Shown in pieces: positions 1 through 7,890 of a stretch of 64,000 nucleotides of DNA (the first letter of the stretch is position 1; each line of letters starts with the position of its first letter). The stretch spans positions 1 through 64,000 of the forward strand of contig NC_015723.1 of assembly GCF_000219215.1 (NCBI RefSeq), written 5' to 3'. Below the pieces are notes generated by a model that was not told where the DNA came from, ran no database searches, and saw only the letters and a list, made by a program, of their open reading frames with translations. The DNA comes from Cupriavidus necator N-1. GTDB taxonomy: Bacteria > Pseudomonadota > Gammaproteobacteria > Burkholderiales > Burkholderiaceae. The translations under genes were made by a program, and so were the position numbers.

Positions 1-84
1 CAGAAAACAGGCGAGCAGGGCAAAGGCTTTGCGTACCTGTTTCTGCGTGACAACCTTTGCGGCTTCGAGTACAAAGGCGGGTAA
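1..84 (+). CDS. Possible C-terminal end of an upstream gene (partial)
   Basis: Frame 1 is open from the window edge to a TAA at 82-84 and reads 27 residues ending in CGFEYKGG. Codon choice looks like real coding DNA. The competing frame, which runs into the rep gene, gives an atypical Cys-rich peptide. The stop lies 16 bp before the proposed rep start, so the genes could be coupled. I do not recognise the protein and cannot see its start. Confidence 0.35.
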   Translation, partial: QKTGEQGKGFAYLFLRDNLCGFEYKGG

Positions 85-100
85 TCTGAAGCTCGCCAAT

Positions 101-1195
101 ATGCCCATCAAACGCTCCCCGGCCACCACGGGGGATCGACGCGTCCTCGACCTGGACGCCGAACCCTCCCGCATCATTGTTCCCGGCAACGAGAACAACC
201 TGGTTCCGTCCGAGAAATTCCAGCGTCTGTTCGACGAAGCGCAGGCCATGGAGCGTGAAGACGCCTGGCAAAGCGGCGAAGTCGGCTTCCTGAGCCGCGC
301 CAGCGTTCAGGTGACGCTGCCCTACCGCGCGCCCAAGGGCGCGCCGCCGGTATGGACCCGCACCAGCGGCAATATCTCGCTGATGATCCAGCCTGGCTAC
401 TTCACGCAGCAACGCTCCGAGCGTGCCGCCAACGGCCGCCAGAAGCTGGTGTCCGAGACCGTTTCGCTGGGCTACCCCTATGGCTCCTATCCGCGGCTGA
501 TGCTGGCCTGGATCGGCAAGGAGATCATGGCGAAGAAAAAGCGCGGCGAATTCACCGGCACGGTAGAGGACCGGCGCATTTCGCTGGGCAATTCGCTGTC
601 CGAGTTCATGTACAACCTCGGTATTCCGATGGCCACCGGCGGCAAGCGCGGCACCATGACGCTGGTGCGACAGCAGATGATCCGCCTGTTCTCGGCCACC
701 ATTGCCATCGTGCAGAACAAGTCGACGCCGAGCCAGAACCAGAACCCCAACCACGAGCCGCTGTCGATCGACCGGGTGGGCTACCTGCTGGCCGACCAAC
801 TGTCGACCTGGTGGGACCCGATGCAGCCCGGCCAGGGGTCCATGTTCGAGAGCTTCGTGGTGCTGTCCGAGCCGTTCTTCAACGAGCTGGTCAACCGTCC
901 GGTGCCGGTGGACATGCGCGCCCTGAAAGCGCTGAAGCAGTCGCCGTTCGCGCTGGACGTGTATTCGTGGCTGACCTATCGCTTCTTTACGATCCAGCGC
1001 CGCACGGAAATCCCGTGGGAAGCACTGCAGATGCAGTTCGGCACCGAGACCGAAAGCGAGCGCAAGTTCCGCGCGCTGTTCCGCAAAGCCCTGAAGGATG
1101 TGCTGGTGGTGTACCCCGGTGCCAAGGTCGATGCGGATTCGTCCAAGGCACTGATCCTGCAGCCCTCCCGGACCAGCGTACGCAAGCTGGGCTGA
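101..1195 (+). CDS. Replication initiator protein, RepA_C-type
   Basis: Predicted replicon initiator of 364 residues, of the plasmid-encoded RepA family (Pfam RepA_C). The family signature is in the last third, in the segment around ALKALKQSPFALDVYSWLTYR (about residue 270), followed by a winged-helix-like region with QMQFG. The ORF stays open to the window edge, but homologous proteins would begin near MPIKRS, so the ATG at 101 is chosen; its ribosome-binding site is weak. Identification rests on this C-terminal motif and on parA and parB following at 1955. Together these mark the maintenance region of a secondary chromosome or megaplasmid. An origin with iterons would be expected upstream of the window; I see no DnaA box inside it. 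Confidence 0.85.
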   Translation: MPIKRSPATTGDRRVLDLDAEPSRIIVPGNENNLVPSEKFQRLFDEAQAMEREDAWQSGEVGFLSRASVQVTLPYRAPKGAPPVWTRTSGNISLMIQPGYFTQQRSERAANGRQKLVSETVSLGYPYGSYPRLMLAWIGKEIMAKKKRGEFTGTVEDRRISLGNSLSEFMYNLGIPMATGGKRGTMTLVRQQMIRLFSATIAIVQNKSTPSQNQNPNHEPLSIDRVGYLLADQLSTWWDPMQPGQGSMFESFVVLSEPFFNELVNRPVPVDMRALKALKQSPFALDVYSWLTYRFFTIQRRTEIPWEALQMQFGTETESERKFRALFRKALKDVLVVYPGAKVDADSSKALILQPSRTSVRKLG

Positions 1196-1292
1196 TCTCC
1201 TGACTACCGGCCCGGGCCGCGCCCGCCATTGCGCGCGCTCTCGGGACGGCAGCAGCGGAAGGCGTCCACCATGCCCGCCCCCCTGAATGCAG

Positions 1293-1323
1293 AAAAGGCA
1301 AGCATTGAACGCTTGCCTTTTTT
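1293..1323. terminator. Bidirectional terminator between rep and csp
   Basis: The 11-bp arms AAAAGGCAAGC (1293-1303) and GCTTGCCTTTT (1311-1321) flank a 7-nt loop. The plus strand ends in a T run and the minus strand in the complement of the A run. It lies between the convergent rep (ends 1195) and cold-shock gene (ends 1374), so it can serve both. Confidence 0.85.
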
Positions 1324-1373
1324 GGTTTGCCCGCCGCGGACGGGTCCGCAACGGGCGGGTCAGCCGAGGCTGG

Positions 1374-1577
1374 TCAGGCCGGCTTGATTGCCGAAGCCTG
1401 CAGGCCCTTCGGGCCTTGCTTGACTTCAAACGTCACGCGCTGCCCATCCTTCAGGGTCTTGAAGCCCGAGCCCTGGATTTCCGAGAAGTGCGCGAACAGG
1501 TCTGCACCACCGTCGTCCGGGGTAATGAAGCCAAAGCCCTTGGTCTCGTTGAACCACTTGACCGTACCGGTTGCCAT
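1374..1577 (-). CDS. cspA: Cold-shock domain protein (CspA family)
   Basis: A 67-residue single cold-shock domain, the usual CspA length. It binds single-stranded nucleic acid and acts as an RNA chaperone. Both RNA-binding motifs are visible: RNP1 as KGFGFI near residue 13 and RNP2 as LFAHFS near residue 27, with the usual KWFNETKG start. The ATG at 1577 is preceded by AAGGAAA at good spacing. The frame stays open about 100 bp further upstream, but that stretch reads as 5' untranslated leader, which is normal for csp genes. It sits as a single gene between rep and parAB, on the opposite strand. The exact paralog name is not certain. Confidence 0.93.
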   Translation of the reverse strand: MATGTVKWFNETKGFGFITPDDGGADLFAHFSEIQGSGFKTLKDGQRVTFEVKQGPKGLQASAIKPA

Positions 1578-1877
1578 AGGAATTTCCTTTTCGAAGCAAG
1601 TTCTTGTACACAACGCAAACAACCGTTCAAGCACGTTGAGTTCTCGTAGATACCGAACGGAAGCCGACGAGGTTGACACGACTTGACTCGACTGTAGCGC
1701 GCATCATAACCACTTTGGATTGCGGTGTCATGTGCGGCGTAATGCGCACTACAGATACTTTAGGCACATTCCGACCTGCTTTTCAAGCAATTTTACGGTC
1801 CGGCCTGATTCCGGCTGCCAAATGGCGGCCGGTGCTCCCAGTGGCGGTAACATATATTTTGTAAATTTGAAAAACGG

Positions 1878-1906
1878 TTGAAGCATCACCTGGTTTTGGC
1901 TACAGT
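1878..1906 (+). promoter_or_regulatory. Candidate sigma-70 promoter of parAB
   Basis: TTGAAG (1878-1883) and TACAGT (1901-1906) are separated by 17 nt. Transcription would begin near 1913, upstream of the palindrome at 1929-1944 and the GTG start of parA at 1955. Assigned by eye from hexamers and spacing only. Confidence 0.45.
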
Positions 1907-1928
1907 TGCGCCTTAAGAATCAACCGCG

Positions 1929-1944
1929 CTTTCAGCGCTGAAAG
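1929..1944. promoter_or_regulatory. Candidate parS centromere site 1
   Basis: A perfect 16-bp palindrome, CTTTCAGCGCTGAAAG, just before the parA ribosome-binding site. Its 14-bp core recurs exactly inside parB at 2778-2791. The layout, with TTT and AAA ends around a central GCGC, resembles parS sites described for secondary replicons in Burkholderiales. This copy could also serve autoregulation of parAB by ParB. Confidence 0.75.
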
Positions 1945-1954
1945 AGAGGTCGCA

Positions 1955-2614
1955 GTGCCAGCCAAAATCATCACAGTCTTTAACCAGAAAGGCGGTTGCG
2001 GCAAGACCACGGTCAGCATGCACCTTGCCGGCACGCTCGGCCTGCGCGGCGCCCGCTCGATGCTGGTCGACATGGACGAGCAAGGCACCGCCACCCGATG
2101 GGCGGCGCAGGCCAGCGACGAGCGGCCTTTCCCGGCTTCCGTGATCGGCCTGGCGCCCTCGGGCGGCGCCATGCACCGCGAGGTCCGCAAGTTCGTCCAG
2201 GATTATGACTATATCGTCGTGGATTGCCCGCCGGCGGTGCATTCGGCAGCGCCATCGAGCGCGCTGCTGATTTCCGATCTTGCCATTATCCCGGTGGTGC
2301 CTTCGCCGCCGGATCTGTGGGCGGCGGTAGCGGCCAAGACGCTGGCGCAACACGCCCAGGTCCAGAATGAATCCTTGCTGATCCGCGTGATGGCCAATAT
2401 GGTCCAGCGCCGCGTCTCGATCGCGCGCCAGGCTATTGAAATCCTTGGCGACGACGGCGACGTACCGTTGTTGAATTCGATGATTGGGTCGCGCTCGGCA
2501 TTCCGGGAATGCCAGGCGATCGGCTGCACCGTGCATGGCGTTGCCGGCGCACGTGAGGCGGTGCAGGAGGTCGACATGATGGTCGACGAAATACTGTCTT
2601 TGATTGAGCACTAG
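1955..2614 (+). CDS. parA: Chromosome-partition ATPase ParA
   Basis: A 219-residue ParA/MinD-family ATPase that drives segregation of the replicon together with ParB. The deviant Walker A is KGGCGKTT near residue 11. The A' segment is LVDMDEQG near residue 39, and Walker B is VVDCPP near residue 87. There is no N-terminal helix-turn-helix extension, so it is the short ParA type and any repression of its own promoter would need ParB. The start is GTG at 1955 with AGAGAGGT upstream. parB begins 2 bp after the stop, so the two are translated together. A parS-like palindrome lies directly upstream. Confidence 0.95.
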   Translation: MPAKIITVFNQKGGCGKTTVSMHLAGTLGLRGARSMLVDMDEQGTATRWAAQASDERPFPASVIGLAPSGGAMHREVRKFVQDYDYIVVDCPPAVHSAAPSSALLISDLAIIPVVPSPPDLWAAVAAKTLAQHAQVQNESLLIRVMANMVQRRVSIARQAIEILGDDGDVPLLNSMIGSRSAFRECQAIGCTVHGVAGAREAVQEVDMMVDEILSLIEH

Positions 2615-2616
2615 GC

Positions 2617-3630
2617 ATGGCTACCAAACTGAAGAGCCTTAAGGCTGGCATGCTGGCCGGCATGGCGGCCGAAAAGAACCGCAACGAAACGCTGGACCGC
2701 TTCGCACGCGCGGAAGCGGCCATTTCCCAGCATCCGAACGGCTTGCTGCAGGGCAGGGGAGCCGATGGCACGCCCGTTTTCAGCGCTGAAAGTCTCGGCG
2801 AAGCCGCCAAGGGCCGGCAGCTGATCAGAATCCCGCTGGCGCAACTGCACGACAATCCCCTCAACGCTCGGCGCCTCTACGATCCGGCCGTGGTGCAGGA
2901 GCGGGCGGCATCCATCGCCACGCACGGCCAGAAGACACCCGGCCTGGCCGCGCCCGACCCGGCGCGCTCCGGCCATTACATCCTGATCGACGGTCATTAC
3001 CGCAAGCGAGCCCTGGCCTCCGCCGGCAAGCTCGAGATGGAATGTTTTGTCGAAGACGACCTGAGCGACCTGGACTTCTACCGGCTGTCGTTCATGCTCA
3101 ACGAGCAACGCTCGGACCAGTCGGCGCTGGACAATGCGATCGCCTGGCGCCAGCTGCTGGACGAGGGCAAGGTCCAGAAGGAAGAGGAAATTTGCGAGCT
3201 GACCGGCATCTCGGCCGGCACCGTGAACAAGACGCTGGCGCTGCTGCGCCTGCCCGAGTCCGTGCTGGGCGTGATGCGCGAGCGCCCGAGCGCGATCGGC
3301 ATCGCCGCGGGCTATGAGCTGACGCTCTACTGCAAGCTGGCGGGCGAGGAGCGCACGCGCGACCTGGCGGCGCGCATCATCAATGACGGCCTGTCGAGCC
3401 GCGAGGTTGAAGCCATCCGCAAGCATGCGCAGGAGGGCAAGGCGCGTAAGGTCAAGGAAATCAGCCGGCAATACAAGATCCGGACCGACAGCGGCCAGTT
3501 GCTGGGCACCATCAAGGAATGGGACTCGGGACGCGTGATGCTGGACGTGCAGCTGAGCGACCGCAGTGCCCGCGAGGCGCTGGTCGAGGCCCTGAAGGCC
3601 CGCTTCGGGCTGGACAAGACGCTGCTCTGA
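2617..3630 (+). CDS. parB: Centromere-binding protein ParB
   Basis: A 337-residue ParB/Spo0J-family protein. The N-terminal ParB domain includes LIRIPLAQLHDNPLNARR near residue 68. The CTPase/arginine box appears as DGHYRKRAL near residue 127, a variant of the usual GERRxRA. The central helix-turn-helix is ICELTGISAGTVNKTLALL near residue 190, and the C-terminus supplies dimerisation. It binds parS and loads ParA. The ATG is 2 bp from the parA stop. A second parS-like palindrome lies inside this gene at codons 54-58. The changed arginine box is a difference from chromosome-1-type ParB and fits a replicon-specific system. Confidence 0.94.
   Translation: MATKLKSLKAGMLAGMAAEKNRNETLDRFARAEAAISQHPNGLLQGRGADGTPVFSAESLGEAAKGRQLIRIPLAQLHDNPLNARRLYDPAVVQERAASIATHGQKTPGLAAPDPARSGHYILIDGHYRKRALASAGKLEMECFVEDDLSDLDFYRLSFMLNEQRSDQSALDNAIAWRQLLDEGKVQKEEEICELTGISAGTVNKTLALLRLPESVLGVMRERPSAIGIAAGYELTLYCKLAGEERTRDLAARIINDGLSSREVEAIRKHAQEGKARKVKEISRQYKIRTDSGQLLGTIKEWDSGRVMLDVQLSDRSAREALVEALKARFGLDKTLL
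2778..2791. promoter_or_regulatory. Candidate parS centromere site 2 (inside parB)
   Basis: TTTCAGCGCTGAAA, an exact second copy of the 14-bp palindromic core found at 1930-1943. Two chance copies of a perfect 14-mer within 850 bp of a par operon are very unlikely. Confidence 0.75.
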
Positions 3631-3652
3631 GCCGGACAGGCAAGTCATGATG

Positions 3653-3678
3653 CTGCGGCGGCAGTACTGCCGCCGCAG
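3653..3678. terminator. GC-rich palindrome between parB and the recombinase-like gene
   Basis: A perfect 26-bp palindrome made of CTGCGGCGGCAG, TA and CTGCCGCCGCAG. It lies between the convergent parB (ends 3630) and the gene at 3682, so a bidirectional terminator is the simplest reading. No T run follows. Confidence 0.6.
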
Positions 3679-3681
3679 AGC

Positions 3682-5271
3682 TCAGGCCAGCAGGTCGCGC
3701 GGCGACCGCGCTCCAAACTCCGGATCACAGGTCTTGCGGTAGCGCTCAAGCATGCTGGACAGCAGGGCGTGAAGGCCGCGCACCGAGTAGCCGGCCTGGG
3801 GCAATGCCGCCAGCTTGCGCTGCGCGCGCCGGGTCGGCGGCGCGGCGGGTGGAGCGATCAGCGAGGCGTCTTCGGTGCCCGCGCCATCCCACTGGAGATT
3901 GCGGTCACGCCAATGCCGGGCCAGTGCGTGCTGCGTGGCCGGGCCAAAGCCAGGCGTTCCGTCTGGCGCAGCGCTTCCCATACCGTCTTCCCGGCTCCGC
4001 ACAGGCGGCTGCTTCGGGGCCAGTGAACGCCGCGTGACCGAGGTCAGCCGGTCCAGGCTGAGCCGGTGTTCCCGCAACAGCAGGATTGCCGCATGGGCCG
4101 TCCGGTAGCGCTGGCCATCGCCGTCGCCTCCCCGGCGTTCCAGCCATGACAGGAAGGGGGCCAGGCTGGCTGCGGGAACCTGCGTGGCGTCCGGCCGCGC
4201 CGCCGCAGTTGCCGCCATTGCTTCGGTACCGTCCGAGACCTGCGCTGGCCAGAGCGCTGCGCCGGGGTACCCGTTGGCATGCATCCAGCGGAAGAGGGCG
4301 GCCAGCACCCGCATGCTGTGCCGCACGCTTGCCGGACTAAGCGGGCCGGTGAACGGACGCCATGCGGCCAGGTGGCGCGGTGCGCGCGGTCCGCACCAGC
4401 GGCTGGCCGGTTCGGGCTGTGCCAGGAAGCCCAGGTAGGCCCGGCGGTCGTCCAGATCGAGCTGGGACAGGCCCTTGCGACGCTCCAGCGCTGCCCAGAG
4501 CAGCAAGCGTTCCGCCTCCTTGCGGTAGGCCGAAAACGTGCTGCCGCTGTCGCCGGCGGCATCGCGCAGCCAGGCCTGGACCACGTCCAGGCCCTGGCTG
4601 TACGGGCAACTGGCGTCAAGGTCCAACGCGGGCGACGCGGTCATCCATTCGAGCGGCAACGGCTGGCGCATCCCTGGCCCCAGCCCGCCTTGCTCGACCA
4701 AAGTGCGGTTGCCGATATGCGCGCCCAGCAGCGGCTTGCCGTCCGGGTCCCGGAAGGCGGCGCGGTTCTCGCTGAGCCAGCGGTTGACGGCCGCGCCGGC
4801 CAGCGCGCCAATGCGCGGGACGGCTCGCCACCAAGCGCCGCCGCGTTGGTTCGCGAGCGCTAAAAGAGTATTAAGCGTCACAATTTCGGCTTTGCGCAGG
4901 CGCCGGGCCAAAGCCGGAGCAAACCACAACTCTACGCCATGCTGGGGGCGCGGCGCCGCCGTGCCCAGCCGTTCGAGCTCGGCCAGCGCGTCCACCCGGC
5001 GGTCCATGCCGCGGTTGGAGCGGCCGGGGCCGGCCAGCAGCAGTTCGGCCAGGTCTCCCCGGCCATGCAGGTGCGCAAGCTGGACCATCCGGTCGCGCAG
5101 GGCAAGCAGGATCCGCAGTGAAGACTCGGCCCCGTCTTCGTCGTCATCGGTTTCGTCGGCCAGGTAGCGGGGCACCACCATGGCCGCCGGCATGCCCTGG
5201 ACATAGGCGCGCACCGCCGCAAATTCGCTGCGGGTGAGGCTGACCGTCATCATTCCAGGAATCATGGGCAT
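3682..5271 (-). CDS. Tyrosine-recombinase-like protein, catalytic residues apparently lost
   Basis: A 529-residue protein resembling the large integrase-family proteins with an N-terminal DUF3701-type region (residues about 12-165, with LRILLALRDRMVQLAHLHGR). A core-binding SAM-like segment (FSAYRKEAERLLLWA, then RRAYLGFLAQPEP) follows in the middle. The C-terminal third should hold the R-H-x-x-R-Y catalytic set. I find no GLRxSE-type arginine box, no H-x-L-R-H and no late active-site tyrosine; the end reads YSVRGLHALLSSMLERYRK. It may therefore bind DNA without recombining. The start is uncertain: ATG at 5271, or 5253/5250 with a weak GGAA upstream. It is convergent with parB. Confidence 0.75.
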   Translation of the reverse strand: MPMIPGMMTVSLTRSEFAAVRAYVQGMPAAMVVPRYLADETDDDEDGAESSLRILLALRDRMVQLAHLHGRGDLAELLLAGPGRSNRGMDRRVDALAELERLGTAAPRPQHGVELWFAPALARRLRKAEIVTLNTLLALANQRGGAWWRAVPRIGALAGAAVNRWLSENRAAFRDPDGKPLLGAHIGNRTLVEQGGLGPGMRQPLPLEWMTASPALDLDASCPYSQGLDVVQAWLRDAAGDSGSTFSAYRKEAERLLLWAALERRKGLSQLDLDDRRAYLGFLAQPEPASRWCGPRAPRHLAAWRPFTGPLSPASVRHSMRVLAALFRWMHANGYPGAALWPAQVSDGTEAMAATAAARPDATQVPAASLAPFLSWLERRGGDGDGQRYRTAHAAILLLREHRLSLDRLTSVTRRSLAPKQPPVRSREDGMGSAAPDGTPGFGPATQHALARHWRDRNLQWDGAGTEDASLIAPPAAPPTRRAQRKLAALPQAGYSVRGLHALLSSMLERYRKTCDPEFGARSPRDLLA

Positions 5272-5523
5272 GTATGCGCTGAATGGCTAACTTCTTGATT
5301 TATAAGGCACTTGAAGCGAGCGAGAATTCATCCGCCCCAAAATGCATAGCGAAATACAATGCCGATAATTTTATGCGTGTTTTCACTGGAAAGTCATCCC
5401 CGCTGGCCTTGTGCGATCCGTATGCTGGCGTCAGGCAGTGCTCGGGGAAAACCCGCCGCAGCGCACCATCACCTTGCATTCGCCCTACGCGTTTCATATG
5501 CTGCAGGTCAGGAGTTATAAATA

Positions 5524-5551
5524 CTTAGATCAGACTTCAGTCGCATCTAAG
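5524..5551. promoter_or_regulatory. Nested dyad, candidate operator
   Basis: CTTAGAT (5524-5530) pairs with ATCTAAG (5545-5551), and inside them GACT-TC-AGTC (5533-5542) is also self-complementary. It lies about 215 bp upstream of the LuxR-type gene at 5765. It could be an operator or an RNA hairpin in the leader. Confidence 0.4.
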
Positions 5552-5566
5552 ACTGTTTCTACATAA

Positions 5567-5580
5567 GCGTGTTAACACGC
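5567..5580. promoter_or_regulatory. Perfect 14-bp palindrome, candidate operator
   Basis: GCGTGTTAACACGC at 5567-5580, 185 bp upstream of the LuxR-type regulator start. Perfect symmetry and position suggest a regulator-binding site. The protein that binds is unknown; autoregulation is possible. Confidence 0.4.
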
Positions 5581-5764
5581 AAAACGGGGCGATCCGGTAT
5601 CTCCACGGGAAGGACGGACCTGCAGCCAGACGGGAAGGCTGCAAGGCGGTCTGGAGCGATGGCGGATCGTATGGAACTGCAACCGCAAGATAGCGGAGCA
5701 TTTCCGACAAGCAAGCGCGGATTGTCGCAGGGTCCGTACTTGCCGCAATAATAAGAGAGCGGCC

Positions 5765-6622
5765 ATGGCCACCATCCTCTTGATCGAGCCTCACCCCCTC
5801 CTGCGCCTGGGTCTGCGCCATCTGCTGGCCCAAGCACACATTCCTGGTGACCTGATCGATATCGATCCCCTCGCCCCTGTCGATTCGGATTTGTGGCTGT
5901 ACGATGCCGACCTGCTGATCTATGGTCTGCCTGCCGACCACGCCGGCGGCTGGACCATGCTGGAGGACCTGTGCCAGCGGCTACGCCCGCAGCGCGTGCT
6001 GGTCCTGAGCGATCAGGCGGCACCATCGCTGCCGGATGCGGGCTTGCCTGACCCGGTGCGCGGTTGCGTGGCCAAGAGCTGCAGCGCGGATGCGCTCGAT
6101 GCGGCGGTGCGGCTGGTGCTGGCCGGCGGCGAGTGTTTCCCGGCGCGTGCCCAGGGCAGCCACGCCTGGCAACCGGAACTCGAAGCCGGCCATGCCCCGG
6201 TGGCAGGCAGCGCAGGGCAGGGCGAGGCCCGGGTTGTGGCGCTGCGCGCAGGCATCGGCGAAGCCGTGCTCGACCACGCGGTGCCCGCGCCCCAGCGCCA
6301 TTTCCAGGCGCATGCGACGTACCACGAAACCCCGTCGGCCGGCGCGCACCTGCTGAACATCACCGAACGTCAGTATGAAGTGCTTGCGCTGCTGGCGCGG
6401 GGCTATCCCATCAAGACGGTCAGCCGCATGCTGAATATCTCGGTGGCCACCGCGAAGACGCATGCCTGCACGCTGTACCAGCGCCTGCACGTGCGCAACA
6501 AAGGCGAAGCCGTCTACGTTGCCCTGCAGAAGGGTGCCACGCTCAACTGGGCCGGGCCCGCCACGCCCGCCAATCCGGTGACCCGCGTGCCGGCGCCCGA
6601 CCACACCTGCCAGGCTGCATGA
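5765..6622 (+). CDS. LuxR-family regulator with atypical receiver domain
   Basis: A 285-residue regulator. Residues 1-125 fold like a CheY receiver (LLIEPHPLLRLGLRHLL), and residues about 198-265 are a LuxR helix-turn-helix (ITERQYEVLALLARGYPIK). At the phospho-acceptor position the Asp is replaced by Gly: the strand reads ADLLIYGLP. The N-terminal acidic pair is E-P. Phosphorylation is therefore unlikely, and control may be through protein level or a ligand. Its DNA-binding domain matches the regulator at 44604-45560 in 56 of 64 residues, so both probably act on related sites. The two genes bracket the polysaccharide locus, which is their likely target. Confidence 0.88.
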   Translation: MATILLIEPHPLLRLGLRHLLAQAHIPGDLIDIDPLAPVDSDLWLYDADLLIYGLPADHAGGWTMLEDLCQRLRPQRVLVLSDQAAPSLPDAGLPDPVRGCVAKSCSADALDAAVRLVLAGGECFPARAQGSHAWQPELEAGHAPVAGSAGQGEARVVALRAGIGEAVLDHAVPAPQRHFQAHATYHETPSAGAHLLNITERQYEVLALLARGYPIKTVSRMLNISVATAKTHACTLYQRLHVRNKGEAVYVALQKGATLNWAGPATPANPVTRVPAPDHTCQAA

Positions 6623-6905
6623 CTGGTGGCGGCGCGGGGTTCCAAGGGGGGCAGGCGCGGATCAGCGCGTGGCGCCAGAGCGCTCCGGGCCGGCCGCGCC
6701 TCATCCATATTGCGCGCGGCTCTCGGCCAAAAGCATGAGGCAATGGCGGCGGCGGCTTGCTACCTTGTGATGAAAGGCATCTGCAGACACTTTTGCCGGC
6801 GGCCGGCGCTGCTCTGATGCCCTGCAAGGCGGGCCGCGCCGCGGCCCGGATCCCGACCGGGTGGCAAGCGCATCTGCGGCCCGGGTCCGCTGCCAGACCG
6901 AGTCA

Positions 6906-7364
6906 ATGCCGACCTACCTCATCGCCAGCAATGAAATGATGTGCCGTGTCCTGGCGCGTCGCCTGAACGCACTGGACGTGCCACAGCCGATCACGTGGCG
7001 CACGCCGCAGTGGCTGCATGAATCCATGAGCGCATCGACGCAGGCCTCGTCATCGGAGCCGTCGCCGGACCCGGCCGATATTGCGCTGATCGACTGCAGC
7101 GCGCTGGAGGGCGACCCGCGTGCGTTGCTGGACCAGCTGCAGGCACGCCTGGCGCCACGGCGCTGGCTGGTGCTGTCCGATCGCCTCGATGCCACGCTGA
7201 TGCTGCATGCCGCGCTGCTCGGTGCCAGCGGGTGTCTCCTGCTGCCGGCTCCGCTCGAACTGGTCTGCGCAGCCACCGCGCTGGTCTGGGCCGGCGGCCA
7301 GTGCTTTCCGCGCATGGCGCTGTCACTGACGGGCGCCAACGGGACGACCGCCTCCCTCCTTTGA
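6906..7364 (+). CDS. Receiver-like domain protein without output domain
   Basis: 152 residues with a CheY-like pattern: strand DIALIDCSAL near residue 58 keeps an Asp at the acceptor position, then LAPRRWLVLSDRLDATLMLHAALLGASGCLLLPAP and the AATALVWAGGQCFP helix. The last part resembles the equivalent region (VLAGGECFPA) of the upstream regulator at 5765, so it may be a truncated paralog that lost its helix-turn-helix. The ATG at 6906 (MPTYLI) was chosen because the upstream in-frame part is non-homologous; its ribosome-binding site is poor. It may modulate the neighbouring regulator. Confidence 0.6.
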   Translation: MPTYLIASNEMMCRVLARRLNALDVPQPITWRTPQWLHESMSASTQASSSEPSPDPADIALIDCSALEGDPRALLDQLQARLAPRRWLVLSDRLDATLMLHAALLGASGCLLLPAPLELVCAATALVWAGGQCFPRMALSLTGANGTTASLL

Positions 7365-7487
7365 GCGAGCAGACCTACATCCACCGGAGGAGTGCGCATC
7401 GCACCCGATTGCCTATGCTTGATTCGCCCGGAGGCAGAAGCCAGCCCAGTTTGCAGGCAGGCCGCCCCGGGGAAGTAAGGGGGTCAT

Positions 7488-7802
7488 ATGGAGGCCGGAC
7501 TGGAATTCCTCGTCGTTCGCGGCTTTGCTGTGCGCGAAGGCAGAGGCAAGTGGGCGTGCTGCTTTGAGATCAGGCTGGCTGCCAGCCTGGACGATGGTTG
7601 CCACGCGGGTGCCAATGAGGGCAGCGATGAGCCGCTGCTCTACCGCGGTGAGCTGCACGGGCGTCAGTTTGACTGCGAGCTGGCCGCCGCCGACGCGGCC
7701 CGCGCGGCCGGCGAGCGCGAAGCGCGTCTGCGTGTGGAAAGCCTGAGGGCGCTGATCATTGCTCAGCATCGGCATCGCGTGCCGCCGCCACTCGTAGCCT
7801 GA
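7488..7802 (+). CDS. Small hypothetical protein
   Basis: 104 residues, soluble and acidic in the middle, rich in Ala, Arg and Glu, with a likely helical second half (AAADAARAAGEREARLRVESLRALI). A strong AAGGGGG lies just before the ATG, and a strong hairpin terminator follows 30 bp after the stop. Both support a real single-gene unit over the overlapping reverse ORF at 7413-7871. I do not recognise a family. Confidence 0.55.
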   Translation: MEAGLEFLVVRGFAVREGRGKWACCFEIRLAASLDDGCHAGANEGSDEPLLYRGELHGRQFDCELAAADAARAAGEREARLRVESLRALIIAQHRHRVPPPLVA

Positions 7803-7830
7803 GCCTGCAGGCATCCCGCGAGCATCATGC

Positions 7831-7866
7831 ACAGTGGCACCCGGCGGCCTCGCCGGGTGCCACTGT
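7831..7866 (+). terminator. Strong hairpin after the 7488 gene
   Basis: A perfect 16-bp stem (7831-7846 with 7851-7866) around the loop GCCT. Only a weak T-containing tail follows. It lies 28 bp after the stop codon at 7802. Confidence 0.75.
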
Positions 7867-7890
7867 GCCATTCCCTTCGTGATCGCGCAG

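Larger units (their letters stand above)
1578..1954. other. Divergent promoter region between csp and parA
   Basis: 377 bp without a gene. The left part should hold the csp leader and promoter on the minus strand. The right part is locally AT-rich (about 1850-1880) and holds a parAB promoter candidate and the first parS-like palindrome. No DnaA box (TTATNCACA type) was seen. Confidence 0.6.
5272..5764. other. Intergenic region upstream of the LuxR-type regulator
   Basis: 493 bp with no convincing gene. It is distinctly AT-richer (5283-5580) than its surroundings, which suggests a regulatory region or recent acquisition. It holds two dyads, described separately. TATAAA at 5516-5521 could be part of a promoter. 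Confidence 0.5.

Noticed and set aside
1..1960. Replication origin or iterons inside the window
   Set aside because: No DnaA box or clustered direct repeats were found; the origin may lie left of position 1. A small GCAAAG-G-CTTTGC dyad at 20-32 sits in what may be coding sequence.
7413..7871. 152-residue minus-strand frame opposite the small 7488 gene
   Set aside because: It would be transcribed through the strong hairpin at 7831 and has no ribosome-binding site; the plus-strand gene has both a strong site and a terminator.
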